Assembly (NCBI GenBank): GCA_028708845.1
Contig: JAQVXZ010000019.1
Span: 1 to 49,046 of the forward strand
Length of the DNA stretch: 49,046 nucleotides
Direction of reading: 5' to 3'
Source of the DNA: Bacteroidales bacterium
GTDB lineage: Bacteria; Bacteroidota; Bacteroidia; Bacteroidales; P3
Shown: positions 1-9,314 of the stretch, in pieces
Layout: every line of letters begins with the position of its first letter
Position numbering within the stretch: position 1 is the first letter of the stretch
Position numbers and translations under genes: made by a program
The notes under the pieces: generated by a model
Databases searched by the model: none
Told to the model about the DNA's origin: nothing
The model's input: the letters and a program-made list of their open reading frames with translations, nothing else

Positions 1-2
1 GA

Positions 3-539
3 GTAAAAGAAATAGGATTAATAGTAAGTGATGGACTGCAAGGAATAGAAACAGTTATCAACAAACATTTTAAAGGTACAGAAGTACAGTTATGTGCAGT
101 TCACTTACAAAGAGAAAGCTTAAAGTACGCTAAACCAGAGCACAAAGAAGAGATGGCAGAGGATTTAAAAGAAGTCTTTATAGTAAATGACTCATCAGAT
201 ACACAAGAAAAAGGAATACAGAGATGGAAAGAGTTTTGTATTAAATGGGTAAGATACTATAAGAACTTTAAGGATAAAGGAGAGAGAGATAGGTATAGAT
301 TATACTTTACTTATATCAACTATGACTACAATATACGCAATATGATTTACTCAACCAATTGGATAGAAAGATTAAATAGAGATTACAAACGAACGACTAA
401 GATGCGAGGAGCATTACCTATCCCTGAAGCAGCGATATTATTACTTGCATCAGTTGCCATGACAAGGAAAGCATACGATAGAAAAGTACCAAATCTACAA
501 TGTGAGAAAAAGAAATTTAGATGGGACGAAGAAAATTAG
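3..539 (+). CDS. IS256-family (mutator type) transposase, C-terminal part
   Basis: The reading frame is open from base 3, so the gene begins before the window; an ATG at 153 is internal and not the true start. The 178 visible residues carry the family's conserved landmarks: an aspartate in VSDGLQGIE (second catalytic Asp), the conserved CAVHLQR segment, and NWIERLNRDYKRTTKMRG, which holds the catalytic Glu of the DDE triad and the typical R-G following it. The stop at 537-539 gives a normal-looking C-terminus, so nothing suggests this end is broken. Such enzymes cut and join the element's ends through an RNase-H-fold active site. Whether the copy is intact depends on sequence to the left. Confidence 0.9.
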   Translation, partial: VKEIGLIVSDGLQGIETVINKHFKGTEVQLCAVHLQRESLKYAKPEHKEEMAEDLKEVFIVNDSSDTQEKGIQRWKEFCIKWVRYYKNFKDKGERDRYRLYFTYINYDYNIRNMIYSTNWIERLNRDYKRTTKMRGALPIPEAAILLLASVAMTRKAYDRKVPNLQCEKKKFRWDEEN

Positions 540-545
540 GAAGGA

Positions 546-600
546 AAAATATGCAGAAGTTCCACTACGGCTACGCCTCCGTTCCTCTTCTGCATATTTT
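546..600 (+). terminator. Hairpin after the transposase gene, possible terminator
   Basis: Two perfect 14-base arms (546-559 and 587-600, AAAATATGCAGAAG and its complement) enclose a 27-base loop. The loop contains the smaller inverted repeat GGCTACGCC at 569-577. The hairpin starts 7 bases after the transposase stop and ends in T's, so it could stop transcription leaving the element or entering it. The T run is short. Confidence 0.5.
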
Positions 601-660
601 TAAGTCAAAGAAAAATGATATAAAAGAAAAATGATTAACTTTGCATTACAAAATTAGAAG

Positions 661-689
661 CTTCTTACACACTTTTTGGGATACTACCC
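661..689 (+). repeat. Probable right terminal inverted repeat of the IS
   Basis: The sequence CTTCTTACACACTTTTTGGG followed by ATACTACCC resembles the terminal repeats of IS256-family elements, which often contain a TTACACA run and end in GGG/GGA-rich ACTACC-type tips. It lies 121 bases after the transposase stop, a normal distance for this family. The left partner is not in the window. Confidence 0.5.
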
Positions 690-771
690 TCGATTTTAAG
701 TGTCGGAAAATAAATAATGTATGGGTGGAAATCAAAAAAGAAAAAGTAAAAAGTTAGATGTATAAAACAAA

Positions 772-800
772 AAAGTCGCACAAAACCATTGTGCGACTTT
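772..800 (-). terminator. Rho-independent terminator of the ribosomal operon
   Basis: A perfect 12-base stem (772-783 with 789-800, AAAGTCGCACAA and its complement) has a 5-base loop. On the minus strand it is followed by TTTTTTGTTTTA. It begins 24 bases after the rplQ stop and is the only strong terminator seen downstream of the cluster. Confidence 0.9.
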
Positions 801-823
801 ATCATATTAAGAAAAAGCAAGTA

Positions 824-1360
824 TTATTCTGCTTTATCTTCTGGTGATTGTTCTTGTATTTCTACTTGAGCATCTACTGGAGTATCTACTATTACTTCCT
901 CAGTAACTGTTTCTGTTTTAGCAACAACTTCATCAGTTTTCTTTGTACGTCCACGACGAGTTGTTTTTGCTTGTGGTGCTTTAGCTTCTTTTAATAAATT
1001 CTCATTATAATCAACTAACTCCATAATTGCCATTTCTGCTCCATCTCCAAGACGACGTCCTGTCTTCAATATTCTTGTATATCCACCGTTTCTTGTTGCA
1101 ACTTTTTGAGATACTTCTCTGAAAAGTTCAGTAACAGCTTCTTTATTTTGAAGATAACTAAATACAACTCTACGTTCATTAGTTGAATCTGTTTTAGATT
1201 TTGTGATTAATGGCTCTACATATGTTCTTAAGGCTTTCGCTTTTGCTAATGTAGTTTCTATTCTTTTATGCAATATCAATGACGAAGCCATATTTGACAA
1301 CATTGCGTCTCTATGTGATTTCGTTCTTGATAGATGATTTATTTTGCAACCGTGTCTCAT
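824..1360 (-). CDS. rplQ: 50S ribosomal protein L17
   Basis: L17 binds 23S rRNA near the exit side of the large subunit. The N-terminal segment [20 protein letters not shown] and the later RNGGYTRI and [10 protein letters not shown] segments are family hallmarks. At 178 residues it is longer than the roughly 120-residue bacterial core; residues from about 125 on form a charged, Lys/Arg- then Glu/Val-rich tail (TTRRGRTKK, then repeated acidic stretches). Such tails are common in Bacteroidota L17. It is the last gene of the operon, starting 5 bases after rpoA stops. Confidence 0.98.
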   Translation of the reverse strand: MRHGCKINHLSRTKSHRDAMLSNMASSLILHKRIETTLAKAKALRTYVEPLITKSKTDSTNERRVVFSYLQNKEAVTELFREVSQKVATRNGGYTRILKTGRRLGDGAEMAIMELVDYNENLLKEAKAPQAKTTRRGRTKKTDEVVAKTETVTEEVIVDTPVDAQVEIQEQSPEDKAE

Positions 1361-1365
1361 TTCTC

Positions 1366-2358
1366 TTATTCTTTTTCTAATTTATATTTCGCAATACTCA
1401 TTCCGAATTCAAGCCCCTTTGCTTTAACTAGGTTCTCTAATTCTGTTAGTGATTTTCTACCAAAGTTACGGAACTTCAATAGGTCTGCTTTGTTGTATGA
1501 TACCAATTCTCCCAATGTTTCTACCTCTGCAGATTTCAAGCAATTTAATGCTCTTACAGATAAATCCAAATCAGTTAATTTAGTCTTTAACACTTGACGA
1601 ACATGTAACGTTGTTTCGTCAAATTCTTCTGTTAAAGGTTTAACATCTGCTTGAACTGAGATTTTCTCATCAGAGAATAACATAAAGTGCTGAATTAATA
1701 TTGAAGCAGCTTCTGTTAATGCATCTTTTGGTGAAATTGAACCGTCTGTTGATAATTCTATAATTAGTTTCTCATAGTCGGTCTTTTGTTCAACACGGAA
1801 GTCATCTACTTCAAACTTAACGTTCTTTATTGGAGTGTGAATTGAATCAATTGATATAGTATTAATAATATCGTTTGGCTTTTTATTCTCTTCAGACGGA
1901 ACGTATCCTCTTCCTTTTTCAATATTGAGTTCTATTGTTAAGCTAACACTAGGTTCTAGATGACATATTTCAATATCTGTGTTTATAACTTGAAAGTTGT
2001 TCAGGTGTTTATTGATATCTCCTGCTTTCAATACATTCTTCCCTGTAAAAGTAAAACTAACTGTTTCATTTTCTTCCTCTTCAATTTGACGTTTGAAACG
2101 TAGTTGTTTAAGGTTTAAGATGATTTCTGTCATATCTTCAATAACCCCTGGTATTGTTGCAAATTCATGCTCAACACCTTCTATACGAACAGAGGTAATT
2201 GCAAATCCTTCTAGGGATGATAACAATATGCGACGTAATGCATTGCCTATTGTCATTCCATAGCCAGGTTCAAGCGGACGAAATTCAAATTTTCCATTAA
2301 ATTCATCCGACTCTATCATTATAACCTTGTCAGGTTGCTGAAAAGCTAATATGGCCAT
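1366..2358 (-). CDS. rpoA: RNA polymerase subunit alpha
   Basis: The alpha subunit nucleates assembly of RNA polymerase. Residues about 1-230 form the dimerising N-terminal domain, with [20 protein letters not shown] near residue 33 as the signature. After a short linker the C-terminal helix-hairpin-helix domain ([20 protein letters not shown] ... [15 protein letters not shown]) can contact upstream DNA and activators. The length of 330 residues is normal. It sits in its usual place between rpsD and rplQ in the alpha-operon part of the cluster. Confidence 0.99.
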   Translation of the reverse strand: MAILAFQQPDKVIMIESDEFNGKFEFRPLEPGYGMTIGNALRRILLSSLEGFAITSVRIEGVEHEFATIPGVIEDMTEIILNLKQLRFKRQIEEEENETVSFTFTGKNVLKAGDINKHLNNFQVINTDIEICHLEPSVSLTIELNIEKGRGYVPSEENKKPNDIINTISIDSIHTPIKNVKFEVDDFRVEQKTDYEKLIIELSTDGSISPKDALTEAASILIQHFMLFSDEKISVQADVKPLTEEFDETTLHVRQVLKTKLTDLDLSVRALNCLKSAEVETLGELVSYNKADLLKFRNFGRKSLTELENLVKAKGLEFGMSIAKYKLEKE

Positions 2359-2376
2359 TTTATATTTTTTTAAATC

Positions 2377-2982
2377 TTACTTAGAATATAATTCAACGAT
2401 TAATTGTTCATTGATATTTTCAGGAATATCAGAACGTTCTGGGTAGCTCATAAATCTTCCGCTCATTGCTGCGCGATCGAAGTCTAACCATGAAAAACTA
2501 TTTACTTTTCCTTCTAAAGAATCAGTAATGATTTCCAATGATTTTGAGCGTTCACGTACACCTACAACATCACCAGGTTTTAGCATATATGAAGGAATGT
2601 TTACAACTTCTCCGTTAACTATAATATGACGATGTGAAACTAATTGACGTGCTTGATTTCTTGTTTTTGCAAATCCTAAACGGAATACAACGTTATCAAG
2701 ACGTGATTCTATCAGCTGTAGTAATACAACACCAGTTACTCCTCCTTTACGAGAAGCTTTTTCGAAAACATTACGGAATTGTCTTTCTAATATACCATAA
2801 GTATATTTAGCTTTTTGCTTTTCCATTAATTGCATTCCGTACTCTGATTGCTTAGCTCTACGCTTACTTTGTCCATGTTGACCTGGACTATAATTTTTTC
2901 TGTCAAGAACTTTATCAAAACCGAATATTGGCTCTTTAAATCTTCTTGCTATTCTACTTTTTGGACCAGTATATCTTGCCAT
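2377..2982 (-). CDS. rpsD: 30S ribosomal protein S4
   Basis: S4 is a primary 16S rRNA binder that initiates assembly of the small-subunit body and helps maintain decoding accuracy. The S4 RNA-binding domain is visible from about residue 94 ([20 protein letters not shown], then [11 protein letters not shown]). The N-terminal region contains no cysteine, so this is the zinc-independent form. The length of 201 residues is typical. It lies between rpsK and rpoA. Confidence 0.99.
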   Translation of the reverse strand: MARYTGPKSRIARRFKEPIFGFDKVLDRKNYSPGQHGQSKRRAKQSEYGMQLMEKQKAKYTYGILERQFRNVFEKASRKGGVTGVVLLQLIESRLDNVVFRLGFAKTRNQARQLVSHRHIIVNGEVVNIPSYMLKPGDVVGVRERSKSLEIITDSLEGKVNSFSWLDFDRAAMSGRFMSYPERSDIPENINEQLIVELYSK

Positions 2983-3016
2983 AACTATTTCTTCTTTTTA
3001 TTCAGATAATAAATAA

Positions 3017-3406
3017 CTATACACGCCTTCTTTTTGGAGGACGACACCCATTATGAGGTACAGGTGTAACATCCATTATTTCCATAACTTCAATTCCACA
3101 CGTGTTAATTGCTCTGATTGCAGACTCACGTCCAGCACCAGGTCCCTTAACAAACACCTTTACTTTTCTTAGACCATAGTCAAAAGCTGCTTTCGCGCAA
3201 TCTTCTGCTGCCATTTGAGAAGCATATGGTGTATTTTTCTTAGATCCTCTAAAACCCATTTTACCTGCCGATGACCATGATATTACTTGACCCGCATTAT
3301 TTGTCAACGAAACTATGCAATTGTTGAATGATGCAAAAATGAACGCTTTTCCTTGTGGTTCAACTTTTACTACTCTTTTTTTCGTTGGTTTAGAACTTTT
3401 TGCCAT
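3017..3406 (-). CDS. rpsK: 30S ribosomal protein S11
   Basis: S11 lies on the small-subunit platform and helps form the mRNA exit region with S7. Diagnostic segments are [57 protein letters not shown] and the C-terminal [16 protein letters not shown]. The length of 129 residues matches the family. A gap of about 91 bases separates it from rpsM upstream, larger than most gaps in the cluster, but no promoter-like sequence was seen there. Confidence 0.99.
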   Translation of the reverse strand: MAKSSKPTKKRVVKVEPQGKAFIFASFNNCIVSLTNNAGQVISWSSAGKMGFRGSKKNTPYASQMAAEDCAKAAFDYGLRKVKVFVKGPGAGRESAIRAINTCGIEVMEIMDVTPVPHNGCRPPKRRRV

Positions 3407-3497
3407 AATGTTCTTTTATTCTCCTTTGTTTAATTTATAAATACAGACGCTCCAAAATAAAATTTAAAGGTAATCCGCATCTGCTAGTAATTAATTA

Positions 3498-3875
3498 TTA
3501 CTTAGTTGCTTTTTTCTTGTTAGCAACTGTTTTCTTTCTGCCCTTACGTGTACGAGCATTGTTTTTAGTACTTTGACCTCTAAGTGGTAATCCAATACGA
3601 TGACGAATTCCTCGGTAACAACCGATATCCATCAAACGTTTAATGTTCATTTGAACTTCAGAACGTAATGTACCCTCAACCTTAAATTGGTCGCCAATAA
3701 TTGTACGGATAGCATTTTGTTCGTCATCAGTCCATTCACTTACCTTCTTATCTTCACTAATTCCAGCTTGAGCTAAAATTTGAGATGATAGACTTCTTCC
3801 TATTCCGTAGATATAAGTTAAGCCGATTACTCCTCTTTTGTTTTTTGGTAAGTCTATACCTGCAATTCTTGCCAT
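3498..3875 (-). CDS. rpsM: 30S ribosomal protein S13
   Basis: S13 sits in the head of the 30S subunit and contacts the P-site tRNA and the large subunit. The N-terminus [20 protein letters not shown], the helix-hairpin-helix [13 protein letters not shown], and the C-terminal [18 protein letters not shown] are diagnostic. The basic tail that reaches the P site is present and ends in KKATK. The length of 125 residues is normal. Confidence 0.99.
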   Translation of the reverse strand: MARIAGIDLPKNKRGVIGLTYIYGIGRSLSSQILAQAGISEDKKVSEWTDDEQNAIRTIIGDQFKVEGTLRSEVQMNIKRLMDIGCYRGIRHRIGLPLRGQSTKNNARTRKGRKKTVANKKKATK

Positions 3876-3904
3876 AAACTTTTTTTATTGTTAAATTTAA
3901 TTAT

Positions 3905-4021
3905 TTACCCTTGTCTTTGTTTAAATTTAGGATTCTTTTTGTTAATAACGTAAACAACCCCTTTTCTTCGTACAATTATGCACTCCGGAGATCTTTTCTT
4001 TACTGATGTTCTGACTTTCAT
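3905..4021 (-). CDS. rpmJ: 50S ribosomal protein L36, zinc-free form
   Basis: This 38-codon gene lies in the gap between infA and rpsM. The translation begins [20 protein letters not shown] and ends NPKFKQRQG, which is diagnostic for L36. The classical zinc ribbon uses Cys11, Cys14, Cys27 and His33; here these positions are Ser, Cys, Asn and Phe, so it cannot bind zinc in that way. Zinc-free L36 is expected in this phylum. The start is the only ATG, and the length is exactly that of the family. Confidence 0.97.
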   Translation of the reverse strand: MKVRTSVKKRSPECIIVRRKGVVYVINKKNPKFKQRQG

Positions 4022-4053
4022 GGTCGGTAAAATGTTTATATATTATTTTAATC

Positions 4054-4272
4054 TTATTTGTGTCTATATGTTATCCTGCCCTTAGTTAAGTCATAAGGAG
4101 ACATTTCAACTTGCACTTTATCACCTGGTAATATTTTAATATAGTGCATTCTCATCTTTCCAGAAATATGTGCAATTATTACGTGTCCATTTTCCAACTC
4201 AACCTTAAACATTGCATTTCCTAAAGATTCGATAACGGTTCCATCTAATTGTATGGATGCTTGTTTTGCCAT
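4054..4272 (-). CDS. infA: Translation initiation factor IF-1
   Basis: IF-1 is a single OB-fold protein that binds the ribosomal A site during initiation with IF-2 and IF-3. The 72-residue length and the segments [39 protein letters not shown] and [13 protein letters not shown] are characteristic. It starts 1 base after the map stop codon, so the two are translationally close. The infA-rpmJ-rpsM order is the usual one. Confidence 0.99.
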   Translation of the reverse strand: MAKQASIQLDGTVIESLGNAMFKVELENGHVIIAHISGKMRMHYIKILPGDKVQVEMSPYDLTKGRITYRHK

Positions 4273-4273
4273 A

Positions 4274-5083
4274 TTAAATTAATACTAAGTTGTTATTTTG
4301 TTTTATTGTTTGTTCTATTTTTTCAAAGCTTGAAAGGATATCTGGTCCATTCTTTGTTATTGCTATATCATGTTCAAAATGTGCAGCAAGTGACATATCT
4401 CGTGTCCTACATGTCCAGCCATCATCTTCAAAAACAATAGCCTTGTCTTTCATGGTTATCATTGGTTCAATTGCAATTATCATCCCCTCCATGAATTTGA
4501 TTCCAGTTCCGGCTCTTCCGTAATTTGGAACCTCAGGGTTCTCATGCATTTTTCTACCAACTCCATGACCACATAATTCTCTTACCACTCCATAGCCATG
4601 CTTTTCGCAATAACTTTGAATTTGAAAACTCAAATCTCCTATCCTATTTCCTATTTTACATTTCTCGATACCTAACAACAAAGACTCTTTGGTTACTTTT
4701 ATTAAATCTTTTGCCTCTTGAGAAACTCCCGCTAAGGCAAAAGTATAGGCTGAATCACCAACCCAACCATTCATTTCAGTTCCGCAGTCTATTGATACTA
4801 TGTCCCCTTCTTTGATTTCTCTTTTCCCAGGTATACCGTGAACTACAACTTCATTAACAGATATGCATAAAGATGCTGGAAAACCATTATAGCCTTTGAA
4901 AGCTGGTAATGCACCATTATCTCTTATAAACTCTTCAGCAATTTTATCTAAACTTAGAGTAGTAACTCCTGGTTTAATAAATTTACTAACCTCTGATAAA
5001 GTTTCTCCTACTAGTAAAGAACTTAATCTATACTCTTCAATCTCCTCTGCAGTTCTTTTATGTATCATAGCTTTTCTAAACAT
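4274..5083 (-). CDS. map: Methionine aminopeptidase, type I
   Basis: This cytosolic metalloprotease removes the initiator methionine from nascent proteins after deformylation. The five metal ligands of the pita-bread fold can be placed: Asp in [11 protein letters not shown], Asp in VGDSAYTFA, His in [18 protein letters not shown], Glu in IAIEPM and Glu in [13 protein letters not shown]. The length of 269 residues is standard for type I without an N-terminal extension. It lies between secY and infA, a common location in Gram-negative and Gram-positive ribosomal clusters, and couples its dosage to ribosome synthesis. Confidence 0.98.
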   Translation of the reverse strand: MFRKAMIHKRTAEEIEEYRLSSLLVGETLSEVSKFIKPGVTTLSLDKIAEEFIRDNGALPAFKGYNGFPASLCISVNEVVVHGIPGKREIKEGDIVSIDCGTEMNGWVGDSAYTFALAGVSQEAKDLIKVTKESLLLGIEKCKIGNRIGDLSFQIQSYCEKHGYGVVRELCGHGVGRKMHENPEVPNYGRAGTGIKFMEGMIIAIEPMITMKDKAIVFEDDGWTCRTRDMSLAAHFEHDIAITKNGPDILSSFEKIEQTIKQNNNLVLI

Positions 5084-5089
5084 ATCAAA

Positions 5090-6442
5090 TTACATTTGAG
5101 ACGATCTGCCTTTTATTCTACCAGATTTTGTCAATCCATCATAGTGACGCATCAATAAATGACTTTCTATTTGTTGTAGAGTGTCTAATACAACACCTAC
5201 TAAAATCAATAATGAAGTTCCACCATAAAATTGAGCAAACTGTGAGTTAACACCAAACAGACCAATAAATGCAGGTAGTATTGCTACTATAGCAAGAAAG
5301 ATTGATCCTGGTAAAGTTATTTTGGAAAGAACATTATCAAAAAACTCTTCTGTTCTCTTTCCTGGTTTAACACCTGGTATAAACCCACCATTCTTCTTCA
5401 TGTCATCAGACATTTGTTTTGGGTTAATCGCAATGGCTGTATAAAAATATGTAAATGCTATAATTACAACAGCAAATATTAAATTATACCAAAAACCATG
5501 GAAGTCAGACAATGCTGCTCTTATTCCTTGCATGCTTTCTGCATCAGAAAAACCAAACAAGGTAACAGGTATAAACATTATTGCTTGAGCAAAAATAATT
5601 GGCATAACTCCAGCTGCATTAACTTTAATAGGAATATATTGACGTGCACCACCATATTGACGATTACCAACTATTCTTTTTGCATACTGAACTGGTATTC
5701 TTCTTGTTCCTTGAACTAAAAGTATGCATAGCATAATTACTATTAATAATACTACTAATTCAACGAAGAATATAACAAGACCTCCACCTTGCTCTTCCAT
5801 TCTTGAAGCAAATTCAGCGAATAGAGCAAAAGGTAATCTTGCAACAATACCTACCATAATTAATAATGAAATACCATTACCAATTCCTTTATCAGTAATT
5901 CTTTCTCCAAGCCACATAACAAATAGGGTACCACTAGTAAGCATTACTGCCATTGGAAGTGCCCAATTGAAAAAGTTTAGATTATCACTACCCGTAATAC
6001 TATAAATTGTAGCTCCTTGAAGTTGATATCTTAAGTTTGTAAGGTAAGCAAACGCTTGGAAAATAGTAACAATAACTGTTAACAATCTTGTCATTTGATT
6101 TATCTTGTTCCTACCACTTTCACCTTCTTTTTGCATCTTAGAGAAATAAGGAACTACCATGGTAAGCAATTGAATAACAATTGAAGCAGTAATGTAAGGC
6201 ATAATCCCTAATGCAAAAATAGAAGCATTAGAAAAGGCACCTCCTGAGAACATGTTTAACAAACCTAAAACTCCATCTTTAGTTTGGTCTTGAAGGTTTG
6301 ATAAATCACCGGGATTTATACCTGGCAAAACAACAAAAGATCCTATTCTATATATTAGTACTAACCCTAATGTATACAAGATTCTTGTTCTTAGATCCTT
6401 GATGTTCCAGATATTCTTAAGAGTATTGATAAATCTTTTCAT
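5090..6442 (-). CDS. secY: Preprotein translocase subunit SecY
   Basis: SecY forms the protein-conducting channel of the inner membrane with SecE and SecG. About ten hydrophobic segments are visible across 450 residues, starting with ILYTLGLVLIYRIGSFVVLP. Typical motifs include RNKINQMTRLL in the second cytoplasmic loop, GIGNGISLLIMVGI, and the C-terminal cytoplasmic loop region VKPGKRTEEFFDNVLSKIT. The final segment ends LMRHYDGLTKSGRIKGR, as expected. It follows rplO after 9 bases. Confidence 0.99.
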   Translation of the reverse strand: MKRFINTLKNIWNIKDLRTRILYTLGLVLIYRIGSFVVLPGINPGDLSNLQDQTKDGVLGLLNMFSGGAFSNASIFALGIMPYITASIVIQLLTMVVPYFSKMQKEGESGRNKINQMTRLLTVIVTIFQAFAYLTNLRYQLQGATIYSITGSDNLNFFNWALPMAVMLTSGTLFVMWLGERITDKGIGNGISLLIMVGIVARLPFALFAEFASRMEEQGGGLVIFFVELVVLLIVIMLCILLVQGTRRIPVQYAKRIVGNRQYGGARQYIPIKVNAAGVMPIIFAQAIMFIPVTLFGFSDAESMQGIRAALSDFHGFWYNLIFAVVIIAFTYFYTAIAINPKQMSDDMKKNGGFIPGVKPGKRTEEFFDNVLSKITLPGSIFLAIVAILPAFIGLFGVNSQFAQFYGGTSLLILVGVVLDTLQQIESHLLMRHYDGLTKSGRIKGRSSQM

Positions 6443-6451
6443 TGCTTTATA

Positions 6452-6898
6452 TTAGATTATTGTTACAACGCCTCCTTTTGCTTCAATTGCAGCCTTTGCA
6501 GCTGAAGAGAATGCATTTGCAGAAACATTTACTTTAAAATTCAATTCGCCTCTGCCCAATACTTTTACTCTATCTTTTGAAGATATTAAGCCGTTTTCCA
6601 GTAGAACGTCTAAAGTAAATTCAGTAATGTTTTTAGTTTCAGCTAAAGCATTAATTGTATCTAAATTAATTGCTGAATACTCAACTCTATTTATATTTTT
6701 GAAACCAAATTTTGGTAAACGTCTATATAATGGCATTTGCCCTCCTTCAAAACCTAGTTTACGAGAATAACCAGATCTTGATTTTGCTCCTTTGTGCCCT
6801 CTTGTTGAAGTGCCACCTCTACCGGATCCTTGACCTCTACCTATTCTCTTTCGGTTTTTGGTTGAGCCTTCTGCAGGTTTAAGATTACTTAAATCCAT
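6452..6898 (-). CDS. rplO: 50S ribosomal protein L15
   Basis: L15 is a late-assembling large-subunit protein with a glycine/arginine-rich N-terminal extension that threads into 23S rRNA. That extension is plain here: KRIGRGQGSGRGGTSTRGHK followed by GAKSRSGYSRKLGFEGGQMP. The C-terminal globular part ends with FSSAAKAAIEAKGG. The length of 148 residues is normal. Confidence 0.99.
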   Translation of the reverse strand: MDLSNLKPAEGSTKNRKRIGRGQGSGRGGTSTRGHKGAKSRSGYSRKLGFEGGQMPLYRRLPKFGFKNINRVEYSAINLDTINALAETKNITEFTLDVLLENGLISSKDRVKVLGRGELNFKVNVSANAFSSAAKAAIEAKGGVVTII

Positions 6899-6926
6899 GA
6901 TTACTATATTTTAACAGTGTTATTAA

Positions 6927-7103
6927 TTATATTTCTTCTACCTTAACTAAGTGATTAACTTTTGCAATCATTCCTTTGATCTGAGGAGTTAATTCATGCT
7001 CTCTAGATTGATTCATTTTTCGTAATCCTAAAGACGCCAAGGTTTGTTTTTGACGAAGCGTTCTTCCGATTCCACTTTTAATTTGTGTAACTCTTACTTT
7101 CAT
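6927..7103 (-). CDS. rpmD: 50S ribosomal protein L30
   Basis: This 58-residue gene lies between rpsE and rplO. The translation MKVRVTQIKSGIGRTLRQKQ, followed by TLASLGLRKMNQSREHE and a C-terminus ending AKVNHLVKVEEI, is diagnostic for L30. The position between rpsE (S5) and rplO (L15) is the conserved spc-operon location. The ATG at 7101-7103 is the only reasonable start. Confidence 0.97.
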   Translation of the reverse strand: MKVRVTQIKSGIGRTLRQKQTLASLGLRKMNQSREHELTPQIKGMIAKVNHLVKVEEI

Positions 7104-7117
7104 GTCTTACCTTATTA

Positions 7118-7636
7118 TTATCCGTTAAAAACTCTATCCAAATCAATTCCCCTCAATTTCGCAATTGTGTAAGGGTCTCTTAATTGAATTAATGCATCTA
7201 TCGTAGCTTTCACAACACTATGCGGATTTGATGAACCTTTAGATTTTGCCAATACGTCCTTAATACCAACACTTTCTAATACAGCACGCATTGCACCACC
7301 TGCAATTACTCCAGTTCCTGGTGCAGCTGGTTTAATAAAAACTCTTGCTCCACTATATTTTCCAGTTTGTTCATGAGGTAAAGTTCCTTTTAAAATTGGA
7401 ACTTTTATTAAGTTTTTCTTAGCATCATCAATACCTTTAGCAATAGCTGAAGTTACTTCTTTTGCTTTACCCAAACCGTATCCAACAACTCCATTTTCAT
7501 TTCCTACTATAACAATAGCTGAAAAACTAAAAGTTCTACCTCCTTTAGTTACTTTGGTAACTCTGTTGATACTTACAAGACGATCTTTAAATTCAATCTC
7601 GCTTGATTTAACTCTTTTTACATTTAAGTCTGCCAT
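7118..7636 (-). CDS. rpsE: 30S ribosomal protein S5
   Basis: S5 contributes to decoding fidelity and mRNA unwinding at the entry channel. The double-stranded RNA-binding N-terminal domain ([40 protein letters not shown]) is followed by the C-terminal domain ([38 protein letters not shown]). The length of 172 residues is typical. The gene is 8 bases downstream of rplR. Confidence 0.99.
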   Translation of the reverse strand: MADLNVKRVKSSEIEFKDRLVSINRVTKVTKGGRTFSFSAIVIVGNENGVVGYGLGKAKEVTSAIAKGIDDAKKNLIKVPILKGTLPHEQTGKYSGARVFIKPAAPGTGVIAGGAMRAVLESVGIKDVLAKSKGSSNPHSVVKATIDALIQLRDPYTIAKLRGIDLDRVFNG

Positions 7637-7644
7637 ATCTTTTT

Positions 7645-7998
7645 TTAGAATTTTAAGCCGCCTTCGCGAGCTGATTCAGCTAATGATTTTACTCTACCAT
7701 GGTATAAATAACCATTTCTGTCGAATACTACAGAATCAATACCAACTGATATAGCTCTTTCAGCAATTAATTTACCAACTAGTTTTGCATGTTCAATCTT
7801 TGGACCTGCTTTAGTAAATGATTTTTCCATTGATGAAGCTGATGCTAAAGTTACACTATTATCATCATCAATCAACTGAGCATATATTTCTTTATTGCTT
7901 CTGAAAACTGTTAAACGAGGTTTTGTTGCTGTGCCGTAGATTTTTCTACGAATCCCCATTTTCAGCTTTAATCTTCTTATTTCTTTATTATTTGCCAT
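7645..7998 (-). CDS. rplR: 50S ribosomal protein L18
   Basis: L18 binds 5S rRNA with L5 and brings it to the large subunit. The segments [34 protein letters not shown], and the C-terminal [20 protein letters not shown] followed by AREGGLKF are family hallmarks. The length of 117 residues is normal. Confidence 0.99.
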   Translation of the reverse strand: MANNKEIRRLKLKMGIRRKIYGTATKPRLTVFRSNKEIYAQLIDDDNSVTLASASSMEKSFTKAGPKIEHAKLVGKLIAERAISVGIDSVVFDRNGYLYHGRVKSLAESAREGGLKF

Positions 7999-8030
7999 CC
8001 TATTTTTCGGATTATATTTTATTCACTAAA

Positions 8031-8585
8031 TTACTTAGCAGCCGCCTTACCAGCTTTTCTACGTACCTCTTCACCTTGGAAACGAATACCTTTACCCTTA
8101 TAAGGTTCTGGTTTACGTAAAGAACGAATCTTTGCCGCAACTTGACCTAAAAGTTGTTTATCATAACTTGTCATGATAATTAAAGGATTTTTTCCCTTTA
8201 GAGTTATTGTTTCTACTTTTATTTCATTTGGAAGTTCAAAGAATATGTTATGTGAGTAACCTAATGCTAACTCTAGTATTTGACCATTAGCTTGCGCTTT
8301 ATAACCAACACCAATAACTTCTTGAACTAATTTAAATCCTTCTGAAACCCCAGTAACCATATTAAAAACTAAAGATCTATACAATCCATGCATAGCTTTA
8401 TGGCGTTTTTGCTCAGATTCTCTCTCTAATGTTAAAGTATCACCTTCTACTTTTAAAGTAACACAAGGGTCTACACATTGAGTTAATGTTCCTAGGGCAC
8501 CTTTAACAGTAACCACATTGTTATCGTTTACTGTAACTTCGACTCCTTTTGGAAGGCTTATCGGTAATTTACCTATTCTTGACAT
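8031..8585 (-). CDS. rplF: 50S ribosomal protein L6
   Basis: L6 lies near the GTPase centre of the large subunit and is a duplicated two-domain protein. It opens with MSRIGKLPISLPKGVEVTVN and ends with the signature YKGKGIRFQGEEVRRKAGKA. The length of 184 residues fits the family. It follows rpsH after 21 bases. Confidence 0.99.
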   Translation of the reverse strand: MSRIGKLPISLPKGVEVTVNDNNVVTVKGALGTLTQCVDPCVTLKVEGDTLTLERESEQKRHKAMHGLYRSLVFNMVTGVSEGFKLVQEVIGVGYKAQANGQILELALGYSHNIFFELPNEIKVETITLKGKNPLIIMTSYDKQLLGQVAAKIRSLRKPEPYKGKGIRFQGEEVRRKAGKAAAK

Positions 8586-8606
8586 TTATATATCTCCTTT
8601 ATTTTA

Positions 8607-9005
8607 TTAGCTAATATAACAGATAACTTCTCCTCCAACATGTAAAGATCTTGCTTCTTTATCAGTCATTAAGCCTTTAGAAGTTGAAATTATAGCTATT
8701 CCTAGACCATTTAATACACGTGGAAGTTCTGTTGAACTAACATATTTTCGTAAACCCGGACTACTAACTCTAGTTAATTTTTGCATTGCTGACTCCTTAG
8801 TCATCGGATGATATTTTAATGCTATTTTAATTTGACTTGGGAATACATCATCTTCAAACTTGTAGTTTAAAATATATCCTTTATCGAAGAGAATCTTTGT
8901 TATCTCTTTCTTTATCTTAGAAGCAGGAATTTCAACAACTCTATGCTTTGCTAATGCTGCATTTCTTATGCGAGTCAAATAATCTGCAATTGGATCTGTT
9001 AACAT
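8607..9005 (-). CDS. rpsH: 30S ribosomal protein S8
   Basis: S8 binds helix 21 of 16S rRNA and is central to platform assembly. In other bacteria it also represses the spc operon; whether it does so here cannot be seen. Hallmarks are [20 protein letters not shown] at the start and the C-terminal [20 protein letters not shown] and GGEVICYIS. The length is 132 residues. Confidence 0.99.
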   Translation of the reverse strand: MLTDPIADYLTRIRNAALAKHRVVEIPASKIKKEITKILFDKGYILNYKFEDDVFPSQIKIALKYHPMTKESAMQKLTRVSSPGLRKYVSSTELPRVLNGLGIAIISTSKGLMTDKEARSLHVGGEVICYIS

Positions 9006-9043
9006 CTCTATTTATTTATTTATTTGCTTTGACCTTAATTTAA

Positions 9044-9313
9044 TTACCAGCTTGCTTTTTTTACCCCTGGAATTAATCCAGCTAAAGCCATTTCCCTAAA
9101 GTTAATACGAGAAACTCCAAATTGTCTCATATAACCTTTTGGTCTACCAGTTAATTGACACCTGTTATGTAAACGTACTGGAGAAGCGTTTTTTGGTAAT
9201 TTTTGTAAGCCTTCGTAATCTCCAGCTTCAAGTAATGCTGCTCTTTTTGCAGCATATTTAGCAACCATTTTTTCTCTTTTGCGTTGTCTCGCTTTAATTG
9301 ATTCTTTTGCCAT
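9044..9313 (-). CDS. rpsN: 30S ribosomal protein S14, zinc-free long form
   Basis: The chosen start gives 89 residues beginning [20 protein letters not shown], the standard length and N-terminus of the long S14. An upstream in-frame ATG at 9352 would add 13 residues inside the rplE coding end and is unlikely. The signature [20 protein letters not shown] is present. Only one cysteine occurs, so the zinc-binding CxxC pairs of the short form are absent. The start lies just beyond the rplE stop. Confidence 0.97.
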   Translation of the reverse strand: MAKESIKARQRKREKMVAKYAAKRAALLEAGDYEGLQKLPKNASPVRLHNRCQLTGRPKGYMRQFGVSRINFREMALAGLIPGVKKASW

Positions 9314-9314
9314 A

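Larger units (their letters stand above)
1..690 (+). mobile_element. 3' part of an IS256-family insertion sequence
   Basis: The stretch contains the C-terminal part of a mutator/IS256-type transposase, a strong hairpin after its stop, and at about 661-689 a sequence ending in TTTGGGATACTACCC that resembles the outer end of IS256-type terminal repeats. The left part of the element lies outside the window, so the paired terminal repeat and target duplication cannot be checked. The right boundary near 689 is inferred from resemblance only. Confidence 0.75.

Noticed and set aside
2-152. Independent gene starting at 153 as the transposase
   Set aside because: The frame is open upstream to base 3 with continuous transposase sequence, so 153 is not the start.
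1334-1597. Plus-strand open frame opposite rpoA
   Set aside because: It lies antisense to rpoA and rplQ, which are certain genes; its composition is that of a complementary-strand shadow.
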